Shown one piece after another: positions 13,452 to 22,516 of a stretch of 64,000 nt of DNA (positions within the stretch are counted from its first letter, which is position 1; every line of letters starts with the position of its first letter). The notes beneath the pieces were generated by a model, which saw only the letters and a list, made by a program, of their open reading frames with translations, had not been told where the DNA came from and did not search any database. The translations under genes and the position numbers were made by a program. The DNA is from Zoogloea sp. (lineage in GTDB: Bacteria; Pseudomonadota; Gammaproteobacteria; Burkholderiales; Rhodocyclaceae): positions 1 to 64,000 of the forward strand of contig NZ_JAQVCN010000021.1 of the NCBI RefSeq assembly GCF_028689785.1, written 5' to 3'.

Positions 13452-15221
13452 TCAGCCGATGGCCCGCTCGACGAGAGCATCGGCGAGGTGGTGCTGGGTG
13501 GTTTGGGCATCGCTGAGGCGGGACTTGAGCTGATCGCACAGGGCCATCAGCTCGTCTACCTTGCCGACGATGCGGTGTTGTTCGGCCAGAGGTGGAAGCG
13601 CAAAAAAGTAGCGATTAAGCTCTTGACCAGCGAAGTGCTTAATTGTTGCGCCGGTAAAGAACTGGTCGAGACGCTTGCACAGCGCATCGGCTTGCAGGCA
13701 ATTTGCGATGTGCTCAGGGAGAATCCCCCCGAAAACACGTACTCGGTGCAAGGCCTTCTGAAAATACATCTCCGATCTCTCCGTACGCCAGATCGCGCAC
13801 CGCCCGGGCTCGCCTCCTTCGCAGATAAGTAAATCACCATCTCTCAACCGATACTCTTCCAACTCGTATGGTTCAAGATTGATTTCCTTGATGTCGTCAA
13901 GCTTGAATTGTTGCCACTGGACGTTGGTGTTCCGCAAATATGGGTAAGCTGCGCCGGAATTTTTTGCTCTATCAAGCATCTTCCCGAGTCTGCATTCAGC
14001 GACTTGGTAAGTGCGAACCCACTCCCAGCCTTTTGGCAGGTCGTAGGGCTTCTCATTGTCGGCAATCGGCGGCAGTGGCTTTTCCTTCTTAATCTTCCCT
14101 TCCTTTACCAGCTTCGCCTTCTCGGCGGCGATCTTCTTGAGCAGTTCGCTGGCGGGTTCGTCGTTCGGGTCTTGCGGGACGAGCTTGCCCATCACCGCCA
14201 GTTGCAGGATGGTTTGCTTGAGCTGGGCTATGCTCTCTTCGGTGGTGAACAGCGTGTCGAAGTGGCCGGCGATGCGCTGCCAAGCGCTGGCGAATTGTGC
14301 GTGATCGGCGGCGCTGGTCAGCGCGCTCAACAAGGTTTCCACCAGCGTTTGATGGGCGCCGAGGCTGGCGTCGGTTTCTTGCTCAAGCTGGTCGCACAGC
14401 GCCATCAGCTCGTCGACTTTGGCGACGAGGCGGTGTTGTTCGGTGAGAGGAGGCAAGGGAATCAGGAACTTACCAAGGTCTGCGGCTGACAGATTGGGCT
14501 GCGCAGTTCCATTGTCATATTTTTGAATCTGCCTGTAAGAGAGAGGACTATCAAAAAAGTTATGAAAGTAGAACCTATCTGATTCCCCAATCAATCTGAC
14601 AATGACGAGAGATGAGGCAATGGCACCTCTCGAAAATCCTTCGACAATCGCGGATTTTCCAAGCGACCCTCGGAGACAAAAAAGGATGTCACCGTCCGAA
14701 AACTTTCCTCCGCTGAGTAGGTTGAACCGCTCCTCGGATATGAAAGTCATCTCCGATGTATTAATTCTTCCACTTTGCAGGTGCCCTGCGTTCACAAAGG
14801 GAATGCCTGAATCGACGAGCAGAGATTTGTTTGGGTAGTTTTTACTTCGGTCGCCGTTCTCCAACTCACAAAGCACTGACAGTCGAATCCATATCCATCC
14901 TGGCGGTATTTCGAACGGTTTTTCTGCTTCCGTGATCGGCGGCAGCGGCTTTTCCTTCTTGATCTTGCCCGCCTTCACCAACCTCGCCTTCTCAGCGGCA
15001 ATCTTCTTGAGCAGTTCACTCGCCGGCTCATCGTTCGGGTCCTGCGGCACCAGCAGGCCGCGCACGGCCAGCTCCAGAATCAGCTCCCGCAGCTTCTTGA
15101 TCCCGTACAGCTCGACCTTGCTGGACGAACCCCGGCCGGCGGTGGATTTGCGTTTAAGGGCGGTGGTCCACAGATCAAGGTGATCCGTGACGAGGGTTTC
15201 CACGGGCGACACGGCGTTCAT
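13452..15221 (-). CDS. hsdS: Type I restriction-modification specificity subunit
   Basis: A 589-residue specificity subunit that picks the DNA target for HsdM and HsdR. It has two target-recognition domains (about residues 95-255 and 360-555), each ending with an alternating conserved helix: PLPPLTEQHRLVAKVDELMALCDQL and a second PLAEQHRIVGKVDELMALCDQL. Each domain is preceded by a near-identical segment containing VPQDPNDEPASELLKKIAAEK. The target domains themselves are clearly poorer in GC. Start ATG 15221 overlaps the DUF1016 stop as ATGA. The recognition sequence cannot be predicted here. Confidence 0.93.
   Translation of the reverse strand: MNAVSPVETLVTDHLDLWTTALKRKSTAGRGSSSKVELYGIKKLRELILELAVRGLLVPQDPNDEPASELLKKIAAEKARLVKAGKIKKEKPLPPITEAEKPFEIPPGWIWIRLSVLCELENGDRSKNYPNKSLLVDSGIPFVNAGHLQSGRINTSEMTFISEERFNLLSGGKFSDGDILFCLRGSLGKSAIVEGFSRGAIASSLVIVRLIGESDRFYFHNFFDSPLSYRQIQKYDNGTAQPNLSAADLGKFLIPLPPLTEQHRLVAKVDELMALCDQLEQETDASLGAHQTLVETLLSALTSAADHAQFASAWQRIAGHFDTLFTTEESIAQLKQTILQLAVMGKLVPQDPNDEPASELLKKIAAEKAKLVKEGKIKKEKPLPPIADNEKPYDLPKGWEWVRTYQVAECRLGKMLDRAKNSGAAYPYLRNTNVQWQQFKLDDIKEINLEPYELEEYRLRDGDLLICEGGEPGRCAIWRTERSEMYFQKALHRVRVFGGILPEHIANCLQADALCKRLDQFFTGATIKHFAGQELNRYFFALPPLAEQHRIVGKVDELMALCDQLKSRLSDAQTTQHHLADALVERAIG
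14063..14204 (-). repeat. hsdS internal repeat, copy B
   Basis: This 142-base segment encodes LAVMGKLVPQDPNDEPASEL and the following Lys-rich stretch to PLPPI. It closely matches 14933-15074 in the same orientation. The two copies are about 870 bases apart and flank the first recognition domain. Confidence 0.85.
14933..15074 (-). repeat. hsdS internal repeat, copy A
   Basis: Partner of the copy at 14063-14204, encoding LAVRGLLVPQDPNDEPASEL and the same Lys-rich stretch. Homologous recombination between the copies could delete or swap a target-recognition domain. Confidence 0.85.
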
Positions 15222-16270
15222 GCCTGGGCCTCGCGCTGGTTTTCGAGCAGGGCGCGGTCGCGTTGCAGTTCGGCTTGCAGTTCGGCCTCCGAGGGCAGGA
15301 AGGGGCGGTAGCGGCTGGCGAAGAGTTGCTGGCTGTCGGCGAGCAGCGAGTATTTGGCGACGGCTTCGTTGCGCTCGGAACAGAGGATCAGGCCCAGGGT
15401 GGGGTTGTCGCCTTCGGCGCGGTATTGCTCTTCGAACACGCGCACGTACATGTCCATCTGGCCGACATCCTGATGGGCGAGCTTGCCGATCTTGAGATCG
15501 ATGAGGACGAAGCATTTGAGCAGGTAGTTGTAGAAGACCAGATCGATGAAGCAGTCTTCATTTTCAACGCGCAGGTGCTTCTGGCGGGCGACAAAGGCGA
15601 AACCCTTGCCCAGCTCCAGCAGGAAGGCTTGCAGTTGCTGGATGAGGCCGGTTTCCAGCTCGCTCTCGAAGAGGGCGGCGCCGGGCTGGGCGTCGATGAA
15701 TTCAAGAATGTAAGGGTCGCGGATGAAGTCGCGCGGATCGGCCGGGGTTTGCGCGGCGATCAGGCTGCTGGCTTCCTGCCGGAGGGCGGCCTTGTCCTGG
15801 CTGGAAAGCAGGCGCTCGTAGTAGAGGGTGGCTATCTGGCGATCCAGGGCGCGGGCGCTCCAGCCTTGCTGGCTGGCTTCGTTCATGTACCAGTTGCGGG
15901 CGTCGAGATTGTCGATGCGCATGAGCTGGCGCAGGTGGGTCCAGGTCAAATTGCTACGCAGCGCGTAGCGAATCTGCTCGTCGCTGAAGGTGAGGTAGAA
16001 CTGACGGAAATTGCGCAGGTTGGCGGTGGTGAAGCCTTTGCCGAAATCTTCGGTCAGGCGCGCGGCCAGCGCGGCGAGCACGCCCTGGCCGTAGGCGGCG
16101 CGGGCCTCGCCGCCTTGCTCATGCTCGACGATGCGGCGACCGATCTGCCAGTAGGCTTCGACCATGGCGGTGTTGACGGCGCGGTAGCTCTGTTGACGGG
16201 CGGCGTGCAGGATGCCGCGAATCTGCTGGTACAACTCTGGCGGGAGCGCGGTGTTTTCCAGCCGGCTCAT
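15218..16270 (-). CDS. DUF1016 / YhcG-type PDDEXK nuclease protein
   Basis: A 350-residue protein between hsdM and hsdS, coupled to both by ATGA overlaps. The N-terminal half (about residues 10-180) has the family opening YRAVNTAMVEAYWQIGRRI and GWSARALDRQI. The C-terminal half contains a PD-(D/E)XK-like nuclease core with CFIDLVFYN and FVLIDLKIGKL (Asp ... Asp-x-Lys). This YhcG/DUF1016 family often sits in type I restriction loci. It may act as an extra nuclease or modulator; its biochemical role in such loci is not settled. The start is fixed by the overlap with hsdM. Confidence 0.9.
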   Translation of the reverse strand: MSRLENTALPPELYQQIRGILHAARQQSYRAVNTAMVEAYWQIGRRIVEHEQGGEARAAYGQGVLAALAARLTEDFGKGFTTANLRNFRQFYLTFSDEQIRYALRSNLTWTHLRQLMRIDNLDARNWYMNEASQQGWSARALDRQIATLYYERLLSSQDKAALRQEASSLIAAQTPADPRDFIRDPYILEFIDAQPGAALFESELETGLIQQLQAFLLELGKGFAFVARQKHLRVENEDCFIDLVFYNYLLKCFVLIDLKIGKLAHQDVGQMDMYVRVFEEQYRAEGDNPTLGLILCSERNEAVAKYSLLADSQQLFASRYRPFLPSEAELQAELQRDRALLENQREAQA

Positions 16271-17760
16271 GCGTCGCGCTCCAGTGCAGCGGCGAGGATG
16301 CGCTTGAGCTGGTCGCGCAGCGACTGGATGTCCTGCTGCTGTGCCTGATACTGCTGCAGGAGTTGTTCCGGGTCGTGGCTGATCTGCTCGCCGACGTGCG
16401 GGTTCTTGATGTCGAGGTTGTAGTTGCGGGCGGCAATGTCTTCGAGGCTGACTTTCCAGGCCTGCGGGGTTTCGACGCGGGCCGCGAAGCCGTCGCTTTC
16501 GTCGCCCCACCAGGCGCATTCGCTGGCGAATTCCTCGAACTGCATGGGGCGGGTCTTGTTGTAGCTGCTGACGCCCTCGGGGTAGGGGTGCTCGTAAAAC
16601 CAGACTTCCTTGCTTGCCGGCCATTCGGCCTCGGGCTTCTTGGTGAAGAAAAGAATGTTGGTCTTGATGCCGGTGTAAGGGCTGAACACGCCATTGGGCA
16701 GGCGGACGATGGTGTGCAGATGGCATTGCTCCAGCAGCGTCTGCTTGAGGCGGGTCTTCATGCCTTCGCCGAACAGGAAGCCATCGGGCAGCACCACTGC
16801 GGCGCGGCCGTGGCTTTTGAGCAGGCGGACCACCAGCGCCATGAACAGGTCGGCGGTTTCGCGGGTGCGCAGGGTTGCGGGGAACTGGTTTTCGACGCCG
16901 TCCTCTTCCATGCCGCCAAAGGGCGGGTTGGTGACGATGACGTTGACGCGGTCGGCCTCGCCGTAGTCGGTGTAGGCACGGCGGCTGAGCATGTTGTCGT
17001 GTTCGATCTGGGTCGGGGTGTCGATGCCGTGCAGGATCATGTTGGTGGTGCACAGCATGTGCGGCAGGGCTTTCTTCTCGACCCCGTGGATGCTGGCGAC
17101 GAGGACGGCTTCGTCCGCCGCGTTCTTCACGTAGTGCTTGCGCTTGTGGTCGATGGCGCAGGCGAGAAAACCGCCAGTGCCGCAGGCCGGATCGAGCACG
17201 CTCTCATTGAGCTTGGGATCGACCCGGTCGACGATGAACTTGGTGACGGCGCGGGGGGTGTAGAACTCGCCCGCATTGCCGGCGCTTTGCAGGTCTTTGA
17301 GGATCTGTTCGTAGATGCTGCCGAAGGTGTGGCGGTCTTGCGTGTTGTTGAAATTGATCTCGCAGATCTTGTTGATGACCTGCCGCATGAGGGTGCCGGA
17401 CTTCATGTAGTTGTAGGCATCCTCGAAGACGTTGCGGATGACCTTGGCGCGTTCGCCGGTGGGGCCGCTGACTGCGAGTTTGTTCTTCAGCGTGGGAAAG
17501 AGCTGGAGGTTCACGAAGTCGCCCAGCTCGTCGCCGGTCATGCCTTCGGGGTCGGCCGCCCAGTTGCGCCAGCGCAGGTGCTCGGGCAGCGGCGATTTGT
17601 AGTGGTCTTCCAGCAGCTCGATTTCGGCTTCGCGGTCATCGTAAATCTTGAGGAAGAACATCCAGACCAACTGGCTGATGCGCTGGGCGTCGCCGTCGAC
17701 GCCGACATCCTTGCGCATGATGTCCTGGATGGATTTGATGATGCCGCTGACGTTGCTCAT
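16267..17760 (-). CDS. hsdM: Type I restriction-modification DNA methyltransferase subunit
   Basis: A 497-residue N6-adenine methyltransferase subunit. The N-terminal HsdM_N helical domain (about 1-140) is followed by the AdoMet motif SVLDPACGTGGFLACAI and the catalytic motif VIVTNPPFGG (NPPF). Length is standard. It lies 17 bases downstream of hsdR and overlaps the DUF1016 gene by 4 bases. With HsdS it protects host DNA, and with HsdR it cuts unmodified DNA. Confidence 0.95.
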   Translation of the reverse strand: MSNVSGIIKSIQDIMRKDVGVDGDAQRISQLVWMFFLKIYDDREAEIELLEDHYKSPLPEHLRWRNWAADPEGMTGDELGDFVNLQLFPTLKNKLAVSGPTGERAKVIRNVFEDAYNYMKSGTLMRQVINKICEINFNNTQDRHTFGSIYEQILKDLQSAGNAGEFYTPRAVTKFIVDRVDPKLNESVLDPACGTGGFLACAIDHKRKHYVKNAADEAVLVASIHGVEKKALPHMLCTTNMILHGIDTPTQIEHDNMLSRRAYTDYGEADRVNVIVTNPPFGGMEEDGVENQFPATLRTRETADLFMALVVRLLKSHGRAAVVLPDGFLFGEGMKTRLKQTLLEQCHLHTIVRLPNGVFSPYTGIKTNILFFTKKPEAEWPASKEVWFYEHPYPEGVSSYNKTRPMQFEEFASECAWWGDESDGFAARVETPQAWKVSLEDIAARNYNLDIKNPHVGEQISHDPEQLLQQYQAQQQDIQSLRDQLKRILAAALERDA

Positions 17761-17777
17761 TGAGATTCCAGTGTTGC

Positions 17778-20120
17778 TTAACTTGCTTGTTTGAAGAGTT
17801 CGGTTTCAAGGGCCTGCAAGGCCGCTTCGTATTGGGCCTTGCCGCCAAAAACGCCGTTGATGATTTCCACCGGCGTGCCCAGCTGCTTGAAGGGATCAAG
17901 CTTTAGGACGTTGTTGTTCTCGATGCTGACAATGCCTTCGTCTGCGTATTTGTCGAGCAGGGCTTCCAGCACGGCACGCGCCTTGTCGCCGTACTGGGTG
18001 AAGTAGTTGCGCTTCTTGACGTTATTGGCGCGCTCGGCGCGGGTGAGGGGCGGCTGGTCAAAGGCAATGTGGCAGATGAGGTCGAAATCGCCGTAGTCCG
18101 TGCCCACTTCCCTGGCGAGTTTGGGCAGCTCGATGCCGTACTCCGCAAGGACCTCGATGATGGCGGCCTTCTTCTTGCTGCCGTTCCACTTTTGCAGGAA
18201 GTCGTCCAGTGAGCCGAATTCCTGACAGATGTTCTTGCGGCTGTAGTCACGGTAGCTTTCGGTGACCATCTGGCCGTCTTCGCCATAAACCTCGACGCGC
18301 TCGGCAACGATGTGAACCGTGACGCCGCCGACGTGGTACTTCCTGATGATTTCGCCTTCTTCACCCCCCGCTTCATCCTCTTCTCCGTCGCCTTCGGGAT
18401 CGGGGGGGACCGGGTCGTCGTCATCCCCGGGTTCGTAGATGACGACCGGCTCACCATCGAAATCCGGGTCTTTGAAGAGCTCGGTGGCCTTCTTGAAATC
18501 CATGATGGTGAAGAAATATTTGTTCTGCGATTCTTCGATGCGCGTGCCACGACCGACGATCTGCTTGAAGGTGGTCATCGAGTTGATGGTCTTGTCGAGC
18601 ACAATGAGCTTGCAGGTCTTGGCGTCCACGCCGGTAGTCAGCAATTCCGAGGTGGTGGCGATGACGGGGTATCTGCTCTCCGGATCGATGAAGTTGTCCA
18701 GCTCGGCCTTGCCCTCCACGCTGTCGCCGGTGATGCGCATCACGTACTTGCTGTTGGCTTTAGCAAGCTGCCCGGAAGCATTGACGATGGCCTTGCGCAT
18801 GCGCTCGGCGTGGTCGATGTCTTCGCAGAAGATGATGGTCTTCTGGAACGGGTCGGTGGCGTTGAGCAGCTTCATGACGCGCTCGGCGACGAGCTTGGTG
18901 CGCTGGTTGAGCACCAGGATACGGTCCATGTCGAGCTGGTTGTATTCGCGCTGCTCGATCTCGTTGCCGAGATCGTCTTTCATGCCGGGTGGCGGCGTCC
19001 AGCCGTGAATGTCCTTGTCGATGTCGATACGCACCACTTTGTAGGGTGCGAGGAATCCGTCCTGAATGCCCTGTTTCAGCGAATAGGTGTAGATCGGTTC
19101 GCCAAAATAGGTGATGTTGGAGGCGTATTTGGTTTCCTTGGGCGTGGCGGTCATGCCCAGCTGGATGGCACCATCGAAATACTCAAGGATTTCTTTCCAG
19201 GCGGAATCATCGTTGGCGCTGCCACGGTGACACTCGTCGATGACGATCAGATCAAAAAAATCGCGTTTGACCGACTTGAATATCTTGTCTTCCTCATCGG
19301 GGCCGGTGAGTGCCTGATAGAGGCCCAGATAGACCTCGTAGGCAGGGTCGATCTTGCGATTGCGGATTTTGGTCATCACCGAGCCGAAGGGCTTGAAGTC
19401 GTTGACCAGTGTCTGGTCCGCCAGAATGTTGCGGTCCACCAGGAAAAGGATGCGTTTTGCCTTCTTGGCCTTCCAGAGACGGTAGATGATCTGGAAGGTG
19501 GTGTAGGTCTTGCCCGTGCCGGTGGCCATGACCAGTAGCAGGCGCTTTTCGCCTTGGGCCACTTTCTCGATCACGCGGTTGATGGCTTCGGCCTGGTAAT
19601 AGCGGGGCTCCTTGTTGCTGCCATCATCGTGATACGGTTCGGTAACGAGGGATTCCTGATCGTCCGCAATACCTCTGAAACGCTTGTAGCGCGCCCACAG
19701 TTCCGCTGGCGATGGAAACGCATCCAGCCCGAATTCGGTTTCAGTGTCTTCGCCTTCGGCAGCCACCTTGTTATGGCTAGCAAAGCCGTCACCGTTGGAA
19801 CTGAAGGCGCAGGGCACCTCCAGAATGTCGGCGTAGCCCAGGGCCTGCTGCAAGCCATGGCTGATGGTGTAGTTGTTTTCCTTGGCTTCGACCACCGCGA
19901 CCGGTACGCCTTTTTCCTTCTGGAGCACGTAGTCGGCGAATTTTTTCTTTTTCTTGTTGCGCGAGGACAGATTGCCGCGAACGACGACCGGGCCCGGCGT
20001 CAAGGTTACTTCACGACGAATCTGCGTCATCTCGTCCCAACCCGCCTGGACGATGGCCGGCGTGATGAACTTGGCCTTGATGTCTGACTCGCTGAGTTCC
20101 TTCTTCTCGTTGCTATCCAT
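17778..20120 (-). CDS. hsdR: Type I restriction endonuclease motor subunit
   Basis: A 780-residue translocating nuclease subunit and first gene of the operon. The N-terminal nuclease core shows Asp in KFADYVL and VAVVEAKENN (E-x-K). The SF2 motor has MATGTGKTYTT (Walker A), VIDECHRGS (DECH box), GMTATPKE and IVGRGTRIE. The acidic linker DDDDPVPPDPEGDGEEDEAG near residue 570 precedes an EcoEI-type C-terminal domain that contacts the methylase. The start ATG at 20120 is the first good codon. The 5' flank (20121-20344) is A+T richer and presumably holds the operon promoter, which I could not place exactly. Confidence 0.95.
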   Translation of the reverse strand: MDSNEKKELSESDIKAKFITPAIVQAGWDEMTQIRREVTLTPGPVVVRGNLSSRNKKKKKFADYVLQKEKGVPVAVVEAKENNYTISHGLQQALGYADILEVPCAFSSNGDGFASHNKVAAEGEDTETEFGLDAFPSPAELWARYKRFRGIADDQESLVTEPYHDDGSNKEPRYYQAEAINRVIEKVAQGEKRLLLVMATGTGKTYTTFQIIYRLWKAKKAKRILFLVDRNILADQTLVNDFKPFGSVMTKIRNRKIDPAYEVYLGLYQALTGPDEEDKIFKSVKRDFFDLIVIDECHRGSANDDSAWKEILEYFDGAIQLGMTATPKETKYASNITYFGEPIYTYSLKQGIQDGFLAPYKVVRIDIDKDIHGWTPPPGMKDDLGNEIEQREYNQLDMDRILVLNQRTKLVAERVMKLLNATDPFQKTIIFCEDIDHAERMRKAIVNASGQLAKANSKYVMRITGDSVEGKAELDNFIDPESRYPVIATTSELLTTGVDAKTCKLIVLDKTINSMTTFKQIVGRGTRIEESQNKYFFTIMDFKKATELFKDPDFDGEPVVIYEPGDDDDPVPPDPEGDGEEDEAGGEEGEIIRKYHVGGVTVHIVAERVEVYGEDGQMVTESYRDYSRKNICQEFGSLDDFLQKWNGSKKKAAIIEVLAEYGIELPKLAREVGTDYGDFDLICHIAFDQPPLTRAERANNVKKRNYFTQYGDKARAVLEALLDKYADEGIVSIENNNVLKLDPFKQLGTPVEIINGVFGGKAQYEAALQALETELFKQAS

Positions 20121-20344
20121 CAGGGGAATCCAAAGTTGAATGACGCATGGCTTGTTTGCGCCATCGGTGCGCTGCTGGGCTTCGGATTCTATCCGGTTTC
20201 TATATGTCAGCTTGGCGGCATATTTCGCTCATTCGGCAAACAAGATCGGTCGGCCACGGGCAACGTCCTGTCGGCGGTTGGGCGCTCCGTAATACTGCTC
20301 TGCTCCCAAGCCTCCATCCCCACCCACAAGCCGTCTCGCCCCCA

Positions 20345-20941
20345 TCACCGCCCCCCGCGCACCTCTTCCGCAAACCCCAGCGCATCCGGAAAGAATTCCA
20401 GAAAATCCGCCTCAAACCCCGGGTAAGCGGCCAGCAGCTCCTCACCGGCGCCGGCCAGGGGATTGGGCTGGCGGGCCCGGTGGTGGGCCATGCGGTCGAG
20501 GGCGAGGGCCACGTTGGCGGGGTCGCGGTAGCTGCCCAGCCAGTCGTGGGCGGCCATGCGTGCAAAGACTGGCGCGAAGGGGGCGGGCAGGTCGTCGAGC
20601 CGGGTGGCGATCAGGCGGTAGGTTCCGGCGGTGAAGTCGGCCAGGGGTTCGGGGCAGTAGCGCTGCCAGTGCACGGCCAGGAGGTGGTCGTAGAACATGT
20701 CCACCAGTACGCCGCCAAAGCGTTTTCTTGCGTCACTCACCCGTGCCCGGCTGCGCCGGAAAGCGGGGTGGGTGTCGGCAAAGCTGTCGATGCGCCGATG
20801 CAGCCTCACGCCCTCGGCCAGGGCCGGGTCCAGCCACGCGGGGCAGGGTTGCAGCAGGCCCTTCACGAAGTCGCCGGCCACCCCGCCGACACGATCGGTG
20901 GCGAGAGGGCCGGCGAGGAGGGCGTGGGCGAGGTAGTTCAT
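20345..20941 (-). CDS. acpH: ACP phosphodiesterase (AcpH/DUF479 family)
   Basis: A 198-residue protein opening with MNYLAHALLA and VGGVAGDFVKG, the family signature, followed by LHRRIDSFADTHPAFR, whose His/Asp residues lie in the metal-binding helical fold, and FYDHLLAVHW. The enzyme removes the phosphopantetheine arm from acyl carrier protein, giving apo-ACP. Length matches the family. It stands alone, with 230 bases of featureless sequence on its 5' side. Confidence 0.85.
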   Translation of the reverse strand: MNYLAHALLAGPLATDRVGGVAGDFVKGLLQPCPAWLDPALAEGVRLHRRIDSFADTHPAFRRSRARVSDARKRFGGVLVDMFYDHLLAVHWQRYCPEPLADFTAGTYRLIATRLDDLPAPFAPVFARMAAHDWLGSYRDPANVALALDRMAHHRARQPNPLAGAGEELLAAYPGFEADFLEFFPDALGFAEEVRGGR

Positions 20942-21171
20942 GGAGGCAGATCAGGGGGGCTCCCTTCAAGTCTAGCCTGAGCTTGCCTCGCCGAGGCTTG
21001 CGGCGGGTTGATACCCTGGGTGGCAACGGTTCGGCCAACGCTTTTGCGGTGGGTTTCTCTCACGCATTCAGTGCGGACATGCTGCGCTGATTGCGACCAC
21101 TCGTCCGGCGTGCCCTCTGTGGGCTGCCGGCGGAGCTCCGGCCGGGGAAGCGCCGCGCCTGAGTCCTTCCC

Positions 21172-22482
21172 TCAGCGAAACTCGAACAGCTCCCGGTGGA
21201 ATGCCGGCGCATCGGCGCCCTTGCCCAATGCCCGGGCCAGGGCGTCGCCCCATGCCGCGGGGCCGCAGAACCACAGGCTGGCGCCGGGGCGGAGGCGGGC
21301 TTTCACGGCTGCGGGGGTGAGGGGGCCGTCTTCTTCCGCGTAGATGCGGTGCAGGCGGATGCCGGCGGCCTGGCACAGGCCCGGCAGGGTGTCGGGGTAG
21401 CCCGGTTCGTGACGGCGGCTGCAGTAGAAGAAGTCCACCGGGCTCTGGCTGCCGCCCCGGGCGGCGAGTTCTTCAAGGCGGGCCAGGAAGGGGGTGATGC
21501 CGATGCCGCCGGCCACCCACACCTGGGGGCCGGGGGTGGCGCCGTCAAAGGTGAAGCCGCCGTAGGGGCCTTCCAGACGGATGCGCTGGCCGGGCGCCAG
21601 CAGCCCGGGCAGGCTGCGGGTGTAGTCGCCCAGGGCCTTGATGGCCAGGCTCAGGCGGCCGTCGCTGGGGTTCCAGACACTGGCCAGGGTGAAGGGGTGG
21701 GCGCCTTCGCCGGTGTGACCGAAGTCGGCGAGCAGGTGCTGGCCGGCCCGGTGGCCCGGCCACGGGCCAAGCGGCCGGCAATGCAGGGCGAGCACCCCGT
21801 CGGCATGGGATTCGATGGTCTCGATGACCGCCTCCACCCGGTGCCGGGCACCAATGCGCCCGCGCAGGGACAAGGCCGCCGGCACCACGCCAAGGGCGGC
21901 CATGCCGGCCGTCAGCCAGCCCAGGGGCTGCTGCCAGAAGCTGGCCGGCATCAGCATCAGGCCGTGGTAGGCGCCGGCAATGAAGACCAGGGGAAAGAGC
22001 TTGTGCACCCAGCGGAAGTAACGGTAGGGGATGCGCTTGACCAGGGCGATCAGCACCAGCGCCAGCAGGATGTAGCCCGCCCACTCGCCCACGTCCTTGG
22101 CCAGGTCCACCCACACGTCGGCAGGCCCCTTGGGAGGGCGCGGGCCCCGCACAGGGCGCTCGATGAAGCCGGCCTTGGCCAGGTTCTTGGGCAGCCATTC
22201 AAGCATCCAGTGGGTGAACACGATGATGCCGGCGCCGATGCCGATGTCCTTGTGCAGGCGGTACAGGCGGTCGAGGCCGCCAAAACGCTGCTCCAGCCAG
22301 GCGGGCCGGGCGGCCAGCACCATGCCGGCGCTCATCCACCACAGGGCCAGAGTGCCGGACAGAAGGATCAGGGCGCGGCGCCAGTCCCAGGCGTTGCGGG
22401 CGCTGGCCAGTACGTCGGGCAGGGCAAACCCGGCCCATACCAGGAAGGGCAGGCCGGCAAGGAGGACAAGGGGGCGTTTCAT
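21172..22482 (-). CDS. Ferric reductase-like transmembrane flavoprotein
   Basis: A 436-residue protein. The N-terminal half (about 1-205) has five to six membrane helices with His residues in the Ferric_reduct pattern (LHKDIGIGAGIIVFTHW, RYFRWVHKLFPLVFIAGAYH) that can bind two hemes. The C-terminal half has an FAD-binding FNR-like barrel (HPFTLASVWNPSDG) and an NAD(P)-binding part (VWVAGGIGITPFLARL, LWFCGPAAW). It probably moves electrons from cytosolic NAD(P)H across the membrane to an iron or other acceptor. It begins 34 bases after the outer-membrane factor and may be the last gene of the efflux operon. Confidence 0.85.
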   Translation of the reverse strand: MKRPLVLLAGLPFLVWAGFALPDVLASARNAWDWRRALILLSGTLALWWMSAGMVLAARPAWLEQRFGGLDRLYRLHKDIGIGAGIIVFTHWMLEWLPKNLAKAGFIERPVRGPRPPKGPADVWVDLAKDVGEWAGYILLALVLIALVKRIPYRYFRWVHKLFPLVFIAGAYHGLMLMPASFWQQPLGWLTAGMAALGVVPAALSLRGRIGARHRVEAVIETIESHADGVLALHCRPLGPWPGHRAGQHLLADFGHTGEGAHPFTLASVWNPSDGRLSLAIKALGDYTRSLPGLLAPGQRIRLEGPYGGFTFDGATPGPQVWVAGGIGITPFLARLEELAARGGSQSPVDFFYCSRRHEPGYPDTLPGLCQAAGIRLHRIYAEEDGPLTPAAVKARLRPGASLWFCGPAAWGDALARALGKGADAPAFHRELFEFR

Positions 22483-22516
22483 GATGGGTATTCCGGATGG
22501 GGCGATGGGGTACGGA

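Noticed and set aside
20136..20426. Forward open frame with a hydrophobic start between hsdR and acpH
   Set aside because: No ribosome site and no family; the second half overlaps the acpH 3' end in a shadow frame.
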